Assembly: GCF_900102435.1 (NCBI RefSeq)
Contig: NZ_FNBU01000005.1
Coordinates: forward strand, 62,001-126,000
Direction of reading: 5' to 3'
DNA length: 64,000 bases
DNA from: Sporolituus thermophilus DSM 23256
GTDB taxonomy: Bacteria; Bacillota; Negativicutes; Sporomusales; Thermosinaceae
The notes under the pieces were generated by a model. It made no database searches. It saw nothing but the letters and a program-made list of their open reading frames with translations, and had not been told where the DNA came from. A program made the position numbers and the translations under genes. Of the stretch, positions 51,928-61,392 are shown one piece after another; the first letter of the stretch is position 1, and each line of letters opens with the position of its first letter.

Positions 51928-52346
51928 TTATCATATACCATGGGCGACGACAACTGCTGCCGCTAGTGGCATGTTATTTGCATCTTGGCCGCGAACAGGA
52001 CGTTGGGCTTATTTTGCGCCGCGCTAAACTTCAGCAGAATATTCAGCCCTTTACTATTATCGGAACGGACAGTAATGGCAATATTGTCTGCTGTCTGGCG
52101 TATGGTTCTTATGGCGGAATTTACTGTCGGGCCGTGCAAGGAATTGCGCAGATATTTTCGGTCGACATTAAACTCATTAATGTCGACCATCTTTGCTCTT
52201 GCCGCTCCGGCAAAGGATTGATGTCGGTGTTAAGGAAGTACCTGGCTGAGTGGTTTCCGTCTATTTTTGGACCAGCATATTTACAGGAAGTGTCTGAAGT
52301 TTTGTGGGGCGCCTGTCTTGGCAGGCGACAGGGTGATGCTATCTGA
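51924..52346 (+). CDS. DUF3189 protein, first copy
   Basis: A 140-residue protein of unknown function. It starts IIIYHGRRQLLPLVACYLHLG, then a C-terminal CLAYGSYGGIYCRA and VLWGACLGRRQG-like part. It starts at GTG 51924 (ATGA-type overlap with the SpoIIP-like gene). Its TGA stop overlaps the next gene, a second DUF3189, whose N-terminus aligns with it. The function of this family is unknown, and clostridial neighbours are sporulation and housekeeping genes. Confidence 0.75.
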   Translation: MIIIYHGRRQLLPLVACYLHLGREQDVGLILRRAKLQQNIQPFTIIGTDSNGNIVCCLAYGSYGGIYCRAVQGIAQIFSVDIKLINVDHLCSCRSGKGLMSVLRKYLAEWFPSIFGPAYLQEVSEVLWGACLGRRQGDAI

Positions 52347-52798
52347 TTATAATCTATTACTGTTTTGCTGGCGCCCATGCTTCGGTTGTGGCGTCCGCCA
52401 TTCATTGCGGTCTGCTGCCGACCGATAGGATACCTAGTCATGAGGAGTTTCTGGCGATACCTTATTATGACAGGACTTTGCCGGAACTTATCGGTCAGCC
52501 TTATCTGATGGGGGAAGATGCGCGTGGGAACAGTGTCTATTTCATGGGCTTGTGTAACCAGCGGCAGCAGATCGATAACATGATTCGCACGATTTTAACC
52601 GTAGTGGGTATTCATGACGGTAAATACATTCTACAGGACGCTTTTCCACTTATCACTTTTTCTACCAAATTAGGCGGGTTGCTGTCAAAACGTTACTGTC
52701 TGACCAACCTGGGACGGTCTATGTCGATATGGGGGATTCAGCGTTGCTATCCACAATTTGTAGAACTGGTGGAAAATGTCAAGCGCCGATTGGAGTGA
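52343..52798 (+). CDS. DUF3189 protein, second copy, CTG start
   Basis: A 151-residue paralogue. The codons CTG ATT ATA ATC TAT encode MIIIY, in register with GTG ATT ATC ATA TAC of the first copy. Reading in frame continues into CFAGAHASVVASAIHCGLLP. The only start-like codon before a TGA at 52334 is CTG 52343, with AGGGTGAT about eight bases upstream. A caller starting at GTG 52388 would lose 15 residues of the conserved N-terminus. Function unknown. Confidence 0.75.
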   Translation: MIIIYYCFAGAHASVVASAIHCGLLPTDRIPSHEEFLAIPYYDRTLPELIGQPYLMGEDARGNSVYFMGLCNQRQQIDNMIRTILTVVGIHDGKYILQDAFPLITFSTKLGGLLSKRYCLTNLGRSMSIWGIQRCYPQFVELVENVKRRLE

Positions 52799-52880
52799 TG
52801 CAAATAGCCTCATCACTCCTTTTGTTTATTTGCAGGAGAATGGCCGAGGCATACTGAATATAAAAGCAGAGGTGAGAATT

Positions 52881-54188
52881 TTGGCATTTAAAGGCATTAT
52901 TGCCAGGGTACTGCCGAACAGTATTGCAAGCGAATTGGAACTTGCACCCGGCGATCGCCTGCTCGCGGTAAATGGAAAACCGGTGCAGGATATTATCGAT
53001 CTTAGTTTTGCACTGGCCGAGGAAATGGTTGAACTACTGATAGAAAAGGCAAATGGTGAACAGGAAATTATTGAAATCGAAAAAAATTATGACGAAGATC
53101 TTGGTATAGAGTTTGAAAGCGCTGTTTTTGACCAGGTGCGCCGTTGCGCCAACCGCTGCATTTTTTGTTTTGTCGATCAAATGCCGCCAGGAATGCGTGA
53201 CAGTCTCTATGTAAAGGATGACGATTATCGCCTATCTTTTCTTTACGGTAATTTTATTACGCTGACTAATTTAGGACCTCGCGATCTTGAACGCATTCGC
53301 CGGCTTCATTTGTCTCCCCTTTACGTCTCTGTGCATGCGACAGATGGAGAAGTGCGGCAGAAAATGCTGGGCAATAAGCGGGCCGGTCAAATCATGCAGC
53401 AGCTCCGCGATCTTATTGACGCAGGCGTAGAACTTCATACCCAGGTGGTGTTGTGCCCTAGTATCAATGACGGGCCTATTCTGGAGAAAACCATTGCCGA
53501 TTTAGCCGAACTATATCCGCATGTTCTGTCGCTAGCCATAGTTCCGGTGGGATTGACCCGCTTTCGCGAAGGTTGTTATCCCCTTAAATCCTTCACTGCG
53601 GATCAAGCGGCTGTCATTATTAACACTGTCCATCATTGGCAGCGTCGCTTCCAGCAGCAATGGGGGACAGCATTTGTCTATTTGGCTGATGAATTTTATG
53701 TTGCTGCCGGCCATCCCATCCCGAAGTATGACGTATATGGCGATTTTCCCCAATTAGAAAATGGCGTCGGGATTGTTCGCATGTTTTTAGCCGAATGGGA
53801 ACAACAGACAGCGGACGGGGTGGCTTATTCCGAAAAACATTATATTGATGTAGTATGCGGTGTTTCAGCCGCCAAAATTATCGAGCCGCTGCTGGCAGAC
53901 CTAAAAATTCCTAACCTGAATACCAGGGTCGTGGCTGTAGAAAACAATTTTTTCGGACCAAGTGTCACGGTAACCGGTCTTTTGACCGGACAGGACATTC
54001 TGGCTGCCCTGCGCAGACTCCCTGGACCGCGTACCGGTGTTATTATCCCCGGCGTGGCGCTAAGGAAAGGCGAAGCTGTTTTTTTGGATGACCTAACCCC
54101 CGATAATTTGGCGCAGGAACTGGGGGCTACGGTACGAACGGCCTATTTTGCCAAAGACCTGCATCACTTGCTTACGGCTTGGAGGTAA
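52881..54188 (+). CDS. DUF512 radical SAM protein with PDZ-like domain
   Basis: A 435-residue protein. The PDZ-like domain (about 1-70) includes LAPGDRLLAVNGKPVQDI. The radical SAM cluster motif CANRCIFC is at C89, C93 and C96. A DUF512 region in the second half includes YLADEFYVAAGHPIPKYDVYGDFPQLENGVG (in short pieces). The reaction is unknown; in clostridia it usually precedes der. It starts with TTG 52881 after GAGGTGAG. An upstream in-frame ORF to 52776 would run into the previous gene. Confidence 0.88.
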   Translation: MAFKGIIARVLPNSIASELELAPGDRLLAVNGKPVQDIIDLSFALAEEMVELLIEKANGEQEIIEIEKNYDEDLGIEFESAVFDQVRRCANRCIFCFVDQMPPGMRDSLYVKDDDYRLSFLYGNFITLTNLGPRDLERIRRLHLSPLYVSVHATDGEVRQKMLGNKRAGQIMQQLRDLIDAGVELHTQVVLCPSINDGPILEKTIADLAELYPHVLSLAIVPVGLTRFREGCYPLKSFTADQAAVIINTVHHWQRRFQQQWGTAFVYLADEFYVAAGHPIPKYDVYGDFPQLENGVGIVRMFLAEWEQQTADGVAYSEKHYIDVVCGVSAAKIIEPLLADLKIPNLNTRVVAVENNFFGPSVTVTGLLTGQDILAALRRLPGPRTGVIIPGVALRKGEAVFLDDLTPDNLAQELGATVRTAYFAKDLHHLLTAWR

Positions 54189-54189
54189 A

Positions 54190-54720
54190 ATGATGAAAAC
54201 ATCACTCGGTTTAATTCAGGTATATACTGGCAATGGCAAGGGAAAAACTACTGCTAGCCTGGGGTTGGCGCTCCGGGCCTGCGGTCATGGGTTTAAAGTA
54301 TGTATGTTCCAGTTTATGAAGAATAATCCGGATTATGGGGAGATGAAAGCTGCTCATTTGCTGCCAGGATTTAAAATTATTCCTGTTGGCCGCAACGAGT
54401 TTGTGAATTTGAAAAATCCGGAGTCTATTGATATCCAATTGGCCCGTGACGGCTGGGAGCTGGCCAAGTCCGTACTCCGCTCCCGTGAATACAATATTGT
54501 TATTTTGGATGAAATCAATGTCGCAATGGCCTGTGGACTAGTGGACACGCGGGAGGTTGTTTCCTTCTTGCAAGAAATCAAGGGCGAGACGGAAATATTG
54601 TTGACCGGCAGATACGCTCCCGCCGAAATTATCGCCATTGCCGACTTGGTAACGGAAATGTGCGAGGTGCGCCACCCCTATTCTCAGGGCGTTGAGGCTC
54701 GGCAAGGAATCGATTATTAG
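54190..54720 (+). CDS. cobO: corrinoid adenosyltransferase (CobO/CobA/BtuR type)
   Basis: Transfers adenosyl from ATP to cob(I)alamin or cobyrinate. It has 176 residues. The P-loop is VYTGNGKGKTTASLG, then ACGHGFKVCMFQFMK, NIVILDEINVAMACGL and a terminal RHPYSQGVEARQGIDY. ATG 54190 follows GGAGGTAAA. The gene lies between DUF512 and der, rather than with cobalamin genes; adenosylcobalamin may serve other enzymes. Confidence 0.92.
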   Translation: MMKTSLGLIQVYTGNGKGKTTASLGLALRACGHGFKVCMFQFMKNNPDYGEMKAAHLLPGFKIIPVGRNEFVNLKNPESIDIQLARDGWELAKSVLRSREYNIVILDEINVAMACGLVDTREVVSFLQEIKGETEILLTGRYAPAEIIAIADLVTEMCEVRHPYSQGVEARQGIDY

Positions 54721-54747
54721 CAAACTAAATTTCAAAAGGTGATGACA

Positions 54748-56070
54748 GTGAGTAAACCTATTGTCGCGATCGTGGGCCGCCCTAATGTGGGCAAGTCCAC
54801 TCTGTTTAATTTTATTGCCAAGAAGCGGGTATCTATTGTCGAGGATATACCTGGCGTTACCCGTGACCGGATATATATGGATGCCGAGTGGTTGGGCCGG
54901 GAATTTACCATGATTGATACCGGCGGTATAGAAATTGAGACTACTGACCGCATACTTTCCGCTACCCGCCATCAAGCCCAATTAGCCATTGAAGAGGCTG
55001 ATGTTATTATCTTTGTGGTTGATGGTAAAACAGGTATAACAACAGCGGATGAAGAAGTAGCGGCGATGCTGCGTTCTACTCGCAAACCGGTTATTTTGAC
55101 AGTAAATAAGATTGACAGTCCCAAGGATGAACCGGCTGTTTATGAGTTCTACAACCTTGGCTTAGGTGATCCGATTGCCATTTCGGCTACTAACGCCCTC
55201 AGCATTGGTGACCTGCTGGACAGGGTAATTGAACTCCTCCCGCAAACAGGGAACGCCGAGGAAGACAATGATGTCATCAGGGTCGCATTTATCGGGCGGC
55301 CGAATGTGGGGAAATCTTCACTGGTAAATGCCCTGCTGGGCGAAGAGCGGGTAATTGTCAGCGACATACCGGGGACCACGCGCGACGCAATTGATACCTA
55401 TTTTGAAAAAGACGGTACAAAATTTATCCTCATTGACACAGCAGGCATGCGGCGCAAAGCGCGCATCAATCAGCCGGTGGAACGATACAGCGTTATCCGT
55501 TCGCTGCGAGCCGTGGAACGGGCTGACGTTGTTCTTATGGTTATTGACGCGGTGGAAGGTGTTACCGAACAAGATAAGAAGATTGCCGGTTATGCCCATG
55601 AAGCGGGGCGGGGTATTATCATTGTCGTCAACAAGTGGGATTTGATTGAAAAAGACAGCAAAACCGCTCTGCGCTATACAGAGAACATCCGCAGCGAAAT
55701 GGCCTTTATACAGTATGCGCCTATTTTGTTCACTTCCGCCCTTACCAAACAGCGCGTACATCGGATTGCAGAATTGGTAAAGTTCGTGGCTGAGCAGCAT
55801 GCTATGCGTGTGCAGACAAGTGTTCTCAATCAGGTGATCGAAGACGCTATCCGTATTAATCCTCCGCCTACGGATAAAGGAACACGATTAAAAATTTTCT
55901 ACACTACCCAAGCTGAAGTAAAACCACCTACTTTTATCTTTTTTGTTAATGAACCGGAAATCATGCACTTCTCCTACCTTCGCTATCTGGAAAACAAATT
56001 ACGGGAAGCTTTTGGTTTTGAAGGCACGCCACTTAGGTTAGTTGTGCGCGGGCGTAAAGAAGAGGAGTGA
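54748..56070 (+). CDS. der: ribosome biogenesis GTPase Der
   Basis: A tandem GTPase of 440 residues that acts in 50S subunit assembly. G1 motifs are [11 protein letters not shown] near the start and [11 protein letters not shown] near 180. DTGG and DTAG are the G3 motifs. NKID and NKWD are the G4 motifs. A KH-like C-terminal domain ends in [13 protein letters not shown]. The GTG at 54748 gives the family N-terminus. It is followed closely by plsY. Confidence 0.96.
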   Translation: MSKPIVAIVGRPNVGKSTLFNFIAKKRVSIVEDIPGVTRDRIYMDAEWLGREFTMIDTGGIEIETTDRILSATRHQAQLAIEEADVIIFVVDGKTGITTADEEVAAMLRSTRKPVILTVNKIDSPKDEPAVYEFYNLGLGDPIAISATNALSIGDLLDRVIELLPQTGNAEEDNDVIRVAFIGRPNVGKSSLVNALLGEERVIVSDIPGTTRDAIDTYFEKDGTKFILIDTAGMRRKARINQPVERYSVIRSLRAVERADVVLMVIDAVEGVTEQDKKIAGYAHEAGRGIIIVVNKWDLIEKDSKTALRYTENIRSEMAFIQYAPILFTSALTKQRVHRIAELVKFVAEQHAMRVQTSVLNQVIEDAIRINPPPTDKGTRLKIFYTTQAEVKPPTFIFFVNEPEIMHFSYLRYLENKLREAFGFEGTPLRLVVRGRKEEE

Positions 56071-56074
56071 GTCA

Positions 56075-56686
56075 ATGCAGTATTTTTGGGTCATTGCACT
56101 AAGCTATCTAATTGGATCAATCCCGAACGGTTTAATTGTCGGTAAACTGATGTGTGGTGTGGATGTTCGGCAATTTGGCAGTAAGAATATAGGCGCTACC
56201 AACGTGTATCGCGTTCTGGGACCGTGGCCCGCCTTTTGGGTGTTATTGACCGACTTGGCCAAAGGCGTAGCCGGCGTATATCTCGGACAGTATTTTGTGG
56301 GAACACCGCTGGCTCTGCTGGCTGGCGGCATTGCCGCCATTGCCGGGCATAACTGGTCTGTTTTTTTGAATTTTAAAGGCGGTCGGGGTGTTGCTACCGG
56401 CTTAGGCGTTATTGCCGTCATTGTTCCTAAGATCACGGTTATCGTTTTTAGTGTTTGGGCGCTTATAGTGTATTTTACCCGCTATGTATCTCTCGGCTCT
56501 ATTGTGGCCGCCGCTTTAGTACCCCTGCTGATGTGGGGATTTGGTGAGCAGAAGGAGTTCTTGTATTTTGGCATTGTTGCCGCCATTTTTGTAATTGTTC
56601 GGCACAAACCGAATATTGAGCGGCTGCTCAAGGGCGAAGAATTAAAAATTAAAGCCGGTGGCAGTAAAACTAACAAGGAGAAGTGA
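56075..56686 (+). CDS. plsY: acyl-phosphate glycerol-3-phosphate acyltransferase
   Basis: Makes lysophosphatidate from acyl phosphate. It has 203 residues and about five helices. Motifs are SYLIGSIPNGLIVG, SKNIGATNVYR, and GHNWSVFLNFKGGRGVATG. ATG 56075 follows GAAGAGGAGT. It sits in the standard der-plsY-gpsA order. Confidence 0.95.
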   Translation: MQYFWVIALSYLIGSIPNGLIVGKLMCGVDVRQFGSKNIGATNVYRVLGPWPAFWVLLTDLAKGVAGVYLGQYFVGTPLALLAGGIAAIAGHNWSVFLNFKGGRGVATGLGVIAVIVPKITVIVFSVWALIVYFTRYVSLGSIVAAALVPLLMWGFGEQKEFLYFGIVAAIFVIVRHKPNIERLLKGEELKIKAGGSKTNKEK

Positions 56687-56696
56687 GTTACCATTG

Positions 56697-57734
56697 ATGA
56701 AAGTTGCGGTTATCGGGGCCGGAAGTTGGGGTACTGCGCTGGCGGGGCTCCTGGGTGAAAATGGCCATGAGGTAGTGTTGTGGGCGCGCAGCAACCGGTT
56801 GGCCGAAGAACTAAACCGAACACGGGAAAACACTGCTTACTTGCCTGGAGTGTTGTTGCCGGCTTCTGTCGTTGTTACTAGCGATCTGAAACAGGCTGTT
56901 GCCGGTGCTCGTTTCATTTTTGTGGTTACTCCTTCCCACGCCGTGAGGGAAACAGCGGCAGCGCTAAACAAAACTTCGTTGGCCGGCGGAAGCATCATTG
57001 TTTCGGCGGCTAAAGGGCTGGAATTAAGTACGTTTAAACGAATGTCTGAGGTCATCGCCGAGGAACTTCCGGCATGTGCTGAATCGATCGCCGTCCTATC
57101 AGGCCCCAATCATGCTGAAGAAGTCGGGAGGCGGCATCCTACAGCGTCGGTAGTGGCCGCTACTTCACAGGAAGTGGCGGAATTGGTGCAGGATCTTCTT
57201 ATGAATCCCTTTTTCCGTGTTTATACTAACCCGGATGTAATTGGCGTTGAACTGGGGGGGGCATTAAAGAATATCATTGCGCTGGGAGCAGGGATTGCCG
57301 AGGGGCTGGGATTTGGCGATAATGCCAAGGCCGCCCTTATGACCCGTGGGCTCGCCGAAATTGCCCGTCTGGGAATGGCTATGGGCGCAAAGCCATTAAC
57401 TTTCGCTGGCCTAGCAGGTATCGGCGACTTGATGGTGACATGTACAAGCCGTCATAGTCGTAACCGCCGTGCCGGAATTATGGTTGCCCAGGGGAAAAGC
57501 GTCCAACAAATTCAGGCGGAAACTAACATGGTGGTGGAAGGAATTCGCTCAACATTGGCCGCTTATAAATTGGCCCAACGCTACGGGATTGTAATGCCAA
57601 TCACTGAACAAACTTATCGAATCCTCTATGAAGGGAAACCGCCCCGCGACGCAGTTCTCGAACTCATGACACGCGGCAAGACCCATGAAATTGAAGAAGT
57701 GGCAATCTCGCACGGGATACTTTGGCAAAAGTGA
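56697..57734 (+). CDS. gpsA: glycerol-3-phosphate dehydrogenase [NAD(P)+]
   Basis: Makes glycerol 3-phosphate from dihydroxyacetone phosphate, the substrate of PlsY. It has 345 residues. The dinucleotide fold is VAVIGAGSWGTALAGLL. GLELSTFKRMSE, LSGPNHAEEVGRRHPTA, LGGALKNIIALGAGIAEGLGFGDN and the KTHEIEEV-type C-terminus are typical. The ATG is at 56697. The AAGGAG site is 16 bases away, and an adjacent TTG at 56694 is possible. Spacing is therefore unusual. Confidence 0.95.
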   Translation: MKVAVIGAGSWGTALAGLLGENGHEVVLWARSNRLAEELNRTRENTAYLPGVLLPASVVVTSDLKQAVAGARFIFVVTPSHAVRETAAALNKTSLAGGSIIVSAAKGLELSTFKRMSEVIAEELPACAESIAVLSGPNHAEEVGRRHPTASVVAATSQEVAELVQDLLMNPFFRVYTNPDVIGVELGGALKNIIALGAGIAEGLGFGDNAKAALMTRGLAEIARLGMAMGAKPLTFAGLAGIGDLMVTCTSRHSRNRRAGIMVAQGKSVQQIQAETNMVVEGIRSTLAAYKLAQRYGIVMPITEQTYRILYEGKPPRDAVLELMTRGKTHEIEEVAISHGILWQK

Positions 57735-57751
57735 AAACTTTTGGTAAGGAA

Positions 57752-57783
57752 AAAAGAGTATGGAGTTACCATACTCTTTTCTT
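57752..57783 (+). terminator. terminator of der-plsY-gpsA
   Basis: AAAAGAGTATGG pairs with CCATACTCTTTT, a perfect 12-bp stem with an AGTTA loop, followed by TTTTG-type Ts. Confidence 0.9.
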
Positions 57784-57958
57784 TTGTAATATCTTCTGCG
57801 GCATGTCATATATTTATAATGATTATTTGAGCATTTCTCGCATTTTGGAGGCAATTGTCTGCATCCGTCCGGTATTACCGCTAAAGGAGGGATGACTAAG
57901 GTCGTAGTGGGCAGCATGCGCAAAGATATCAGAGATTACAGAGTGGGGAGGGGAAACA

Positions 57959-59437
57959 ATGGAAAAATTTGATTTGTTCAGAGACATCGCTGAACGTACT
58001 GGCGGCGATATTTATATCGGTGTTGTAGGCCCAGTACGCACCGGCAAATCGACCTTCATCAAACGGTTTATGGAGACAATGGTCCTGCCGAACATCGCAG
58101 ATCCATATGATAAAGAACGGGCAAAGGATGAACTTCCGCAAAGCGGTGCCGGCAAGACTATTATGACAACCGAGCCGAAATTCATTCCGAATGAAGCTGT
58201 AGAAATCACCGTAAAAGACAATGTAACGGTACGGGTACGCATCGTTGATTGCGTCGGTTATACTGTTGAGGGTGCCCTTGGCTACGAAGAAGAGGAAGGC
58301 CCACGGATGGTATTGACTCCGTGGTTTGACCACGAAATTCCGTTTCAAGAAGCGGCAGAAGTAGGAACCCGTAAAGTTATTACCGAACATTCTACCATCG
58401 GTCTGGTAGTGACCACTGACGGCTCTGTCACTGACCTGGACCGGGACAAATATGTACCGGCTGAGGAGCGGGTTATCGCCGAATTAAAAGAGCTGCAAAA
58501 GCCGTTCCTGGTAATCCTTAATACCAATCAGCCTACGGCCAAGGAAACGCGTGAACTGGTCGCAAAACTGGAAAACAAATATGATGTACCCGTAATTCCC
58601 GTTGACTGCGCTCAATTAAACCATGACGACATTTACGCTATTCTCCAGGAAGTGCTGTACGAATTCCCGGTTAAGGAAGTAAATATTACGTTGCCCAAGT
58701 GGGTAGAGGAACTGGGCGGCGATCATTGGTTGCGGGTGAAGTTTGACGGCGCCGTGAAAGAAGTTGTTGGTTATGTACGGCGGCTGCGGGATATTGATCG
58801 TGCTATTGACGATCTTTCCAGCTATGATTTCGTTGCTGATGTTATCTTGCACGATATGGACCTTGGCAGTGGCGTTGCCGTGATTGAGATGACTACTCGC
58901 AATGATCTTTTCTACCAAGTACTTGAGGAGCTTACCGGCTTTACCATTGGCGGTGAGCATCACCTGCTGCGCCTCATGAAAGATCTGGCCGTAGCTAAGC
59001 GTGAATATGACAAGTTGGCAACTGCCCTTGATCAGGTTAGGCAAACGGGTTACGGTATTGTACCGCCGCAACTCGAAGAAATGGTGCTCGAAGAGCCCGA
59101 AATCATCCGTACCGGGAACCGTTTTGGCGTAAAACTGCGGGCAAGCGCGCCTTCGCTGCATATCATCAAGACTGATGTGCAAGCCGAAATATCGCCTATC
59201 ATCGGAACGGAAAAACAAAGCGAAGAGCTTATCCAATACCTCATGCGCGAATTTGAAGGTGAACCTGAAAAAATCTGGCGCACCAACCTATTTGGTAAAT
59301 CACTAAATGCCTTGGTGCGTGAGAGTATCCAAAACAAACTTACCAGTATGCCGGAAAACGCACAGAACAAATTGCGTGAAACATTGCAAAAAGTTGTCAA
59401 CGAGGGTAGCGGCGGCTTAATCTGCATTATTTTTTAA
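57959..59437 (+). CDS. spoIVA: stage IV sporulation protein A
   Basis: An ATPase that polymerises around the forespore as the base of the coat. It has 492 residues, the same as in Bacillus. Walker A is GPVRTGKST (residues 24-32, Lys30), and the Walker B-like segment is VRIVDCVGYTVEGALGYEE. The middle and C-terminal domains include GGDHWLRVKFDGAVKEVVGYVR. ATG 57959 is preceded by GGGGAGGGG. It is followed by a strong terminator. Confidence 0.97.
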   Translation: MEKFDLFRDIAERTGGDIYIGVVGPVRTGKSTFIKRFMETMVLPNIADPYDKERAKDELPQSGAGKTIMTTEPKFIPNEAVEITVKDNVTVRVRIVDCVGYTVEGALGYEEEEGPRMVLTPWFDHEIPFQEAAEVGTRKVITEHSTIGLVVTTDGSVTDLDRDKYVPAEERVIAELKELQKPFLVILNTNQPTAKETRELVAKLENKYDVPVIPVDCAQLNHDDIYAILQEVLYEFPVKEVNITLPKWVEELGGDHWLRVKFDGAVKEVVGYVRRLRDIDRAIDDLSSYDFVADVILHDMDLGSGVAVIEMTTRNDLFYQVLEELTGFTIGGEHHLLRLMKDLAVAKREYDKLATALDQVRQTGYGIVPPQLEEMVLEEPEIIRTGNRFGVKLRASAPSLHIIKTDVQAEISPIIGTEKQSEELIQYLMREFEGEPEKIWRTNLFGKSLNALVRESIQNKLTSMPENAQNKLRETLQKVVNEGSGGLICIIF

Positions 59438-59447
59438 AAGCCAGTAG

Positions 59448-59498
59448 GATGAAAAATAAAGCAGTCAGTCTATCTAGACTGACTTTTTATTTTTCATC
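59448..59498 (+). terminator. long terminator of spoIVA
   Basis: A nested hairpin: outer GATGAAAAATAAA/TTTATTTTTCATC (13 bp) and inner AGTCAGTCTA/TAGACTGACT (10 bp), separated by a short bulge. The poly-T lies inside the right arm. Confidence 0.85.
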
Positions 59499-59503
59499 CC
59501 ATC

Positions 59504-59532
59504 TTGTCATTTGTATAAGCCTGCGGTATAAT
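59504..59532 (+). promoter_or_regulatory. promoter of the threonine operon
   Basis: TTGTCA (59504-59509) and TATAAT (59527-59532), 17-base spacer, between the spoIVA terminator and the ACT gene. Confidence 0.8.
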
Positions 59533-59588
59533 GTCTACTATAAAAGGATAATTATCCGTGTCAGCAATACGGAAGGAGTGCAAAGAAT

Positions 59589-60038
59589 ATGGTGACAATG
59601 CAAAAGTCGGCATTCTATCTTGTCCGGGAGGAAATCTTGCCCGAAGCAATCAAAAAGACAATTAAAGTGAAGGAGTTATTAAAGCGCGGTGAAGCAAAAA
59701 CCATTAACGAAGCTGTTGAAAAGATGGGGCTTAGCCGCAGCGCCTATTATAAATATAAAGATTTTGTTTTTCCGTTCTATGAGGCCAGCAAGGAGAAAAT
59801 CGTGACTATTGCCTTACTACTGGAACATAAGCCGGGCGTGTTGTCAAGAGTTCTTAATACGATTGCTGGCGATCGAGGCAGTGTTCTTACTATTAACCAA
59901 GGCATTCCTCTTCAAGGTGTGGCTAACGCCACTATCTCAATTGAAACGGCTGACCTTGCTGTCGATTTGGAAGCTTTGCTGGACAAACTGCGCATGGTCG
60001 AAGGTGTAAAGCGGCTGGAACTTCTTGGGCAGGCATAA
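59589..60038 (+). CDS. ACT-domain regulator (PheB/ThrR-like)
   Basis: A 149-residue protein of the UPF0735/PheB family. An N-terminal helix-turn-helix-like part (TINEAVEKMGLSRSAYYKYKDFVFPF) precedes a C-terminal ACT domain (IVTIALLLEHKPGVLSRVLNTIAG). The Bacillus relative represses threonine genes, and here it is the first gene of a hom-thrB operon, which supports a regulator of threonine synthesis. ATG 59589 follows AAGGAG. The next gene is 12 bases away. Confidence 0.85.
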   Translation: MVTMQKSAFYLVREEILPEAIKKTIKVKELLKRGEAKTINEAVEKMGLSRSAYYKYKDFVFPFYEASKEKIVTIALLLEHKPGVLSRVLNTIAGDRGSVLTINQGIPLQGVANATISIETADLAVDLEALLDKLRMVEGVKRLELLGQA

Positions 60039-60050
60039 GGGGGAACCAAG

Positions 60051-61349
60051 ATGGGAGAGAAGGTTATTCAAGTAGGGTTACTGGGGATGGGAACGGTCGG
60101 CTCCGGTGTAGTTAAACTTTTGGCGGCCAATGCGCAGGATATTGCCCGCAAAGTAGGAGCGCCGGTGAGAATAAAAAAAGTATTGGTCCGCGATCCTGAA
60201 AAACCAAGGCCGGGTTTATTGCCCGACCAGCTCGTCTATGATGTTACAGCAGTAATTGACGACGCCGATATAGATATTATAGTAGAAGTAATGGGCGGTG
60301 AACAACCAGCGAAGGATTATATTTTACAGGCCCTTAACCGCAGAAAACATGTCGTGACGGCCAATAAAGATGTTGTTGCAAAGTATGGCCGGGAATTGTT
60401 CGCAGCGGCGGAAGCAAACCATGTAGACTTTTTGTTTGAGGCTAGTGTTGGCGGTGGTATTCCTATCATCAGACCGCTCAAACAATGTTTGGCGGCCAAT
60501 AAAATCAGCGAGGTCATGGGTATTGTCAACGGTACGACGAATTATATGCTCACCCAGATGACTCAGCATGGCCTGGACTTTGCTACGGCGCTACGCCAAG
60601 CCCAGGCCGCAGGTTATGCCGAAGCAGACCCTACCGCTGATGTGGGGGGGTGGGATGCAGCTCGTAAAATCGCGATTTTGGCTTCCATCGCTTTCGGGAC
60701 CCGGGTCACGGTTGATGATGTCTATGTGGAAGGGATTACTACCATTGGCGCTGAAGATATTGAGTACGCGTGCGAATTAGGCTATGTTCTCAAACTTCTT
60801 GCCGTTGCGAAAGAAACCGACAAGGGTATTGACGTTCGTGTTCACCCTGCTTTTATTCCTCATCATCACCCGCTTGCGGCGGTACAGGACGTCTTTAATG
60901 CCATTTATGTGCGTGGTGACGCAGTTGGCGAAACGATGTTCTACGGGCGTGGCGCCGGACAGATGCCTACTGCTAGTGCAGTAGTGGCGGACGTAATTGA
61001 TGTGGCGCGCGACATCCGCCATCATGTCAGCAGCCGCATTCTTTGCACCTGCTATGAGCAAAAGCCCTTGTGCCCCATTGAGCAGACAGCTTCTCCCTAT
61101 TACATCCGTTTGTTAGTGGAAGATAAACCAGGCGTGCTCGCTGCGATTGCCGGTGCTTTTGGGGCTCAGCAGGTTAGCTTGCATTCAGTCATCCAAAAAC
61201 GCAAGGTGGATAATTGGGCTGAAGTAGTACTGATCACCTACCGGGTATCTCACGCCAGTCTGCGGCTGGCTATCAATACTATTGAGGGAATGTCTATAGT
61301 GAGTAAAGTACAAAATGTCATTCGCGTAGAAACGGGCGAAATCGATTAA
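60051..61349 (+). CDS. hom: homoserine dehydrogenase
   Basis: Reduces aspartate semialdehyde to homoserine for threonine and methionine. It has 432 residues. The NAD-binding fold is GLLGMGTVGSGVVKLL, then TANKDVVAKYG, the GGIPIIRPL block and NGTTNYMLTQM. A C-terminal ACT domain (YYIRLLVEDKPGVLAAI) binds an amino-acid effector. ATG 60051 follows AAGGGGG. It forms an operon with the ACT regulator and thrB. Confidence 0.96.
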   Translation: MGEKVIQVGLLGMGTVGSGVVKLLAANAQDIARKVGAPVRIKKVLVRDPEKPRPGLLPDQLVYDVTAVIDDADIDIIVEVMGGEQPAKDYILQALNRRKHVVTANKDVVAKYGRELFAAAEANHVDFLFEASVGGGIPIIRPLKQCLAANKISEVMGIVNGTTNYMLTQMTQHGLDFATALRQAQAAGYAEADPTADVGGWDAARKIAILASIAFGTRVTVDDVYVEGITTIGAEDIEYACELGYVLKLLAVAKETDKGIDVRVHPAFIPHHHPLAAVQDVFNAIYVRGDAVGETMFYGRGAGQMPTASAVVADVIDVARDIRHHVSSRILCTCYEQKPLCPIEQTASPYYIRLLVEDKPGVLAAIAGAFGAQQVSLHSVIQKRKVDNWAEVVLITYRVSHASLRLAINTIEGMSIVSKVQNVIRVETGEID

Positions 61350-61392
61350 AGAGAGTAACAGAAACATATTAGAAGCAGCGGAGAGAATACGT

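Noticed and set aside
57893-57973. Short frame starting at ATG 57893 after GGAGGG
   Set aside because: The ribosome-binding site touches the ATG, and the frame runs across the spoIVA start. It looks like chance.
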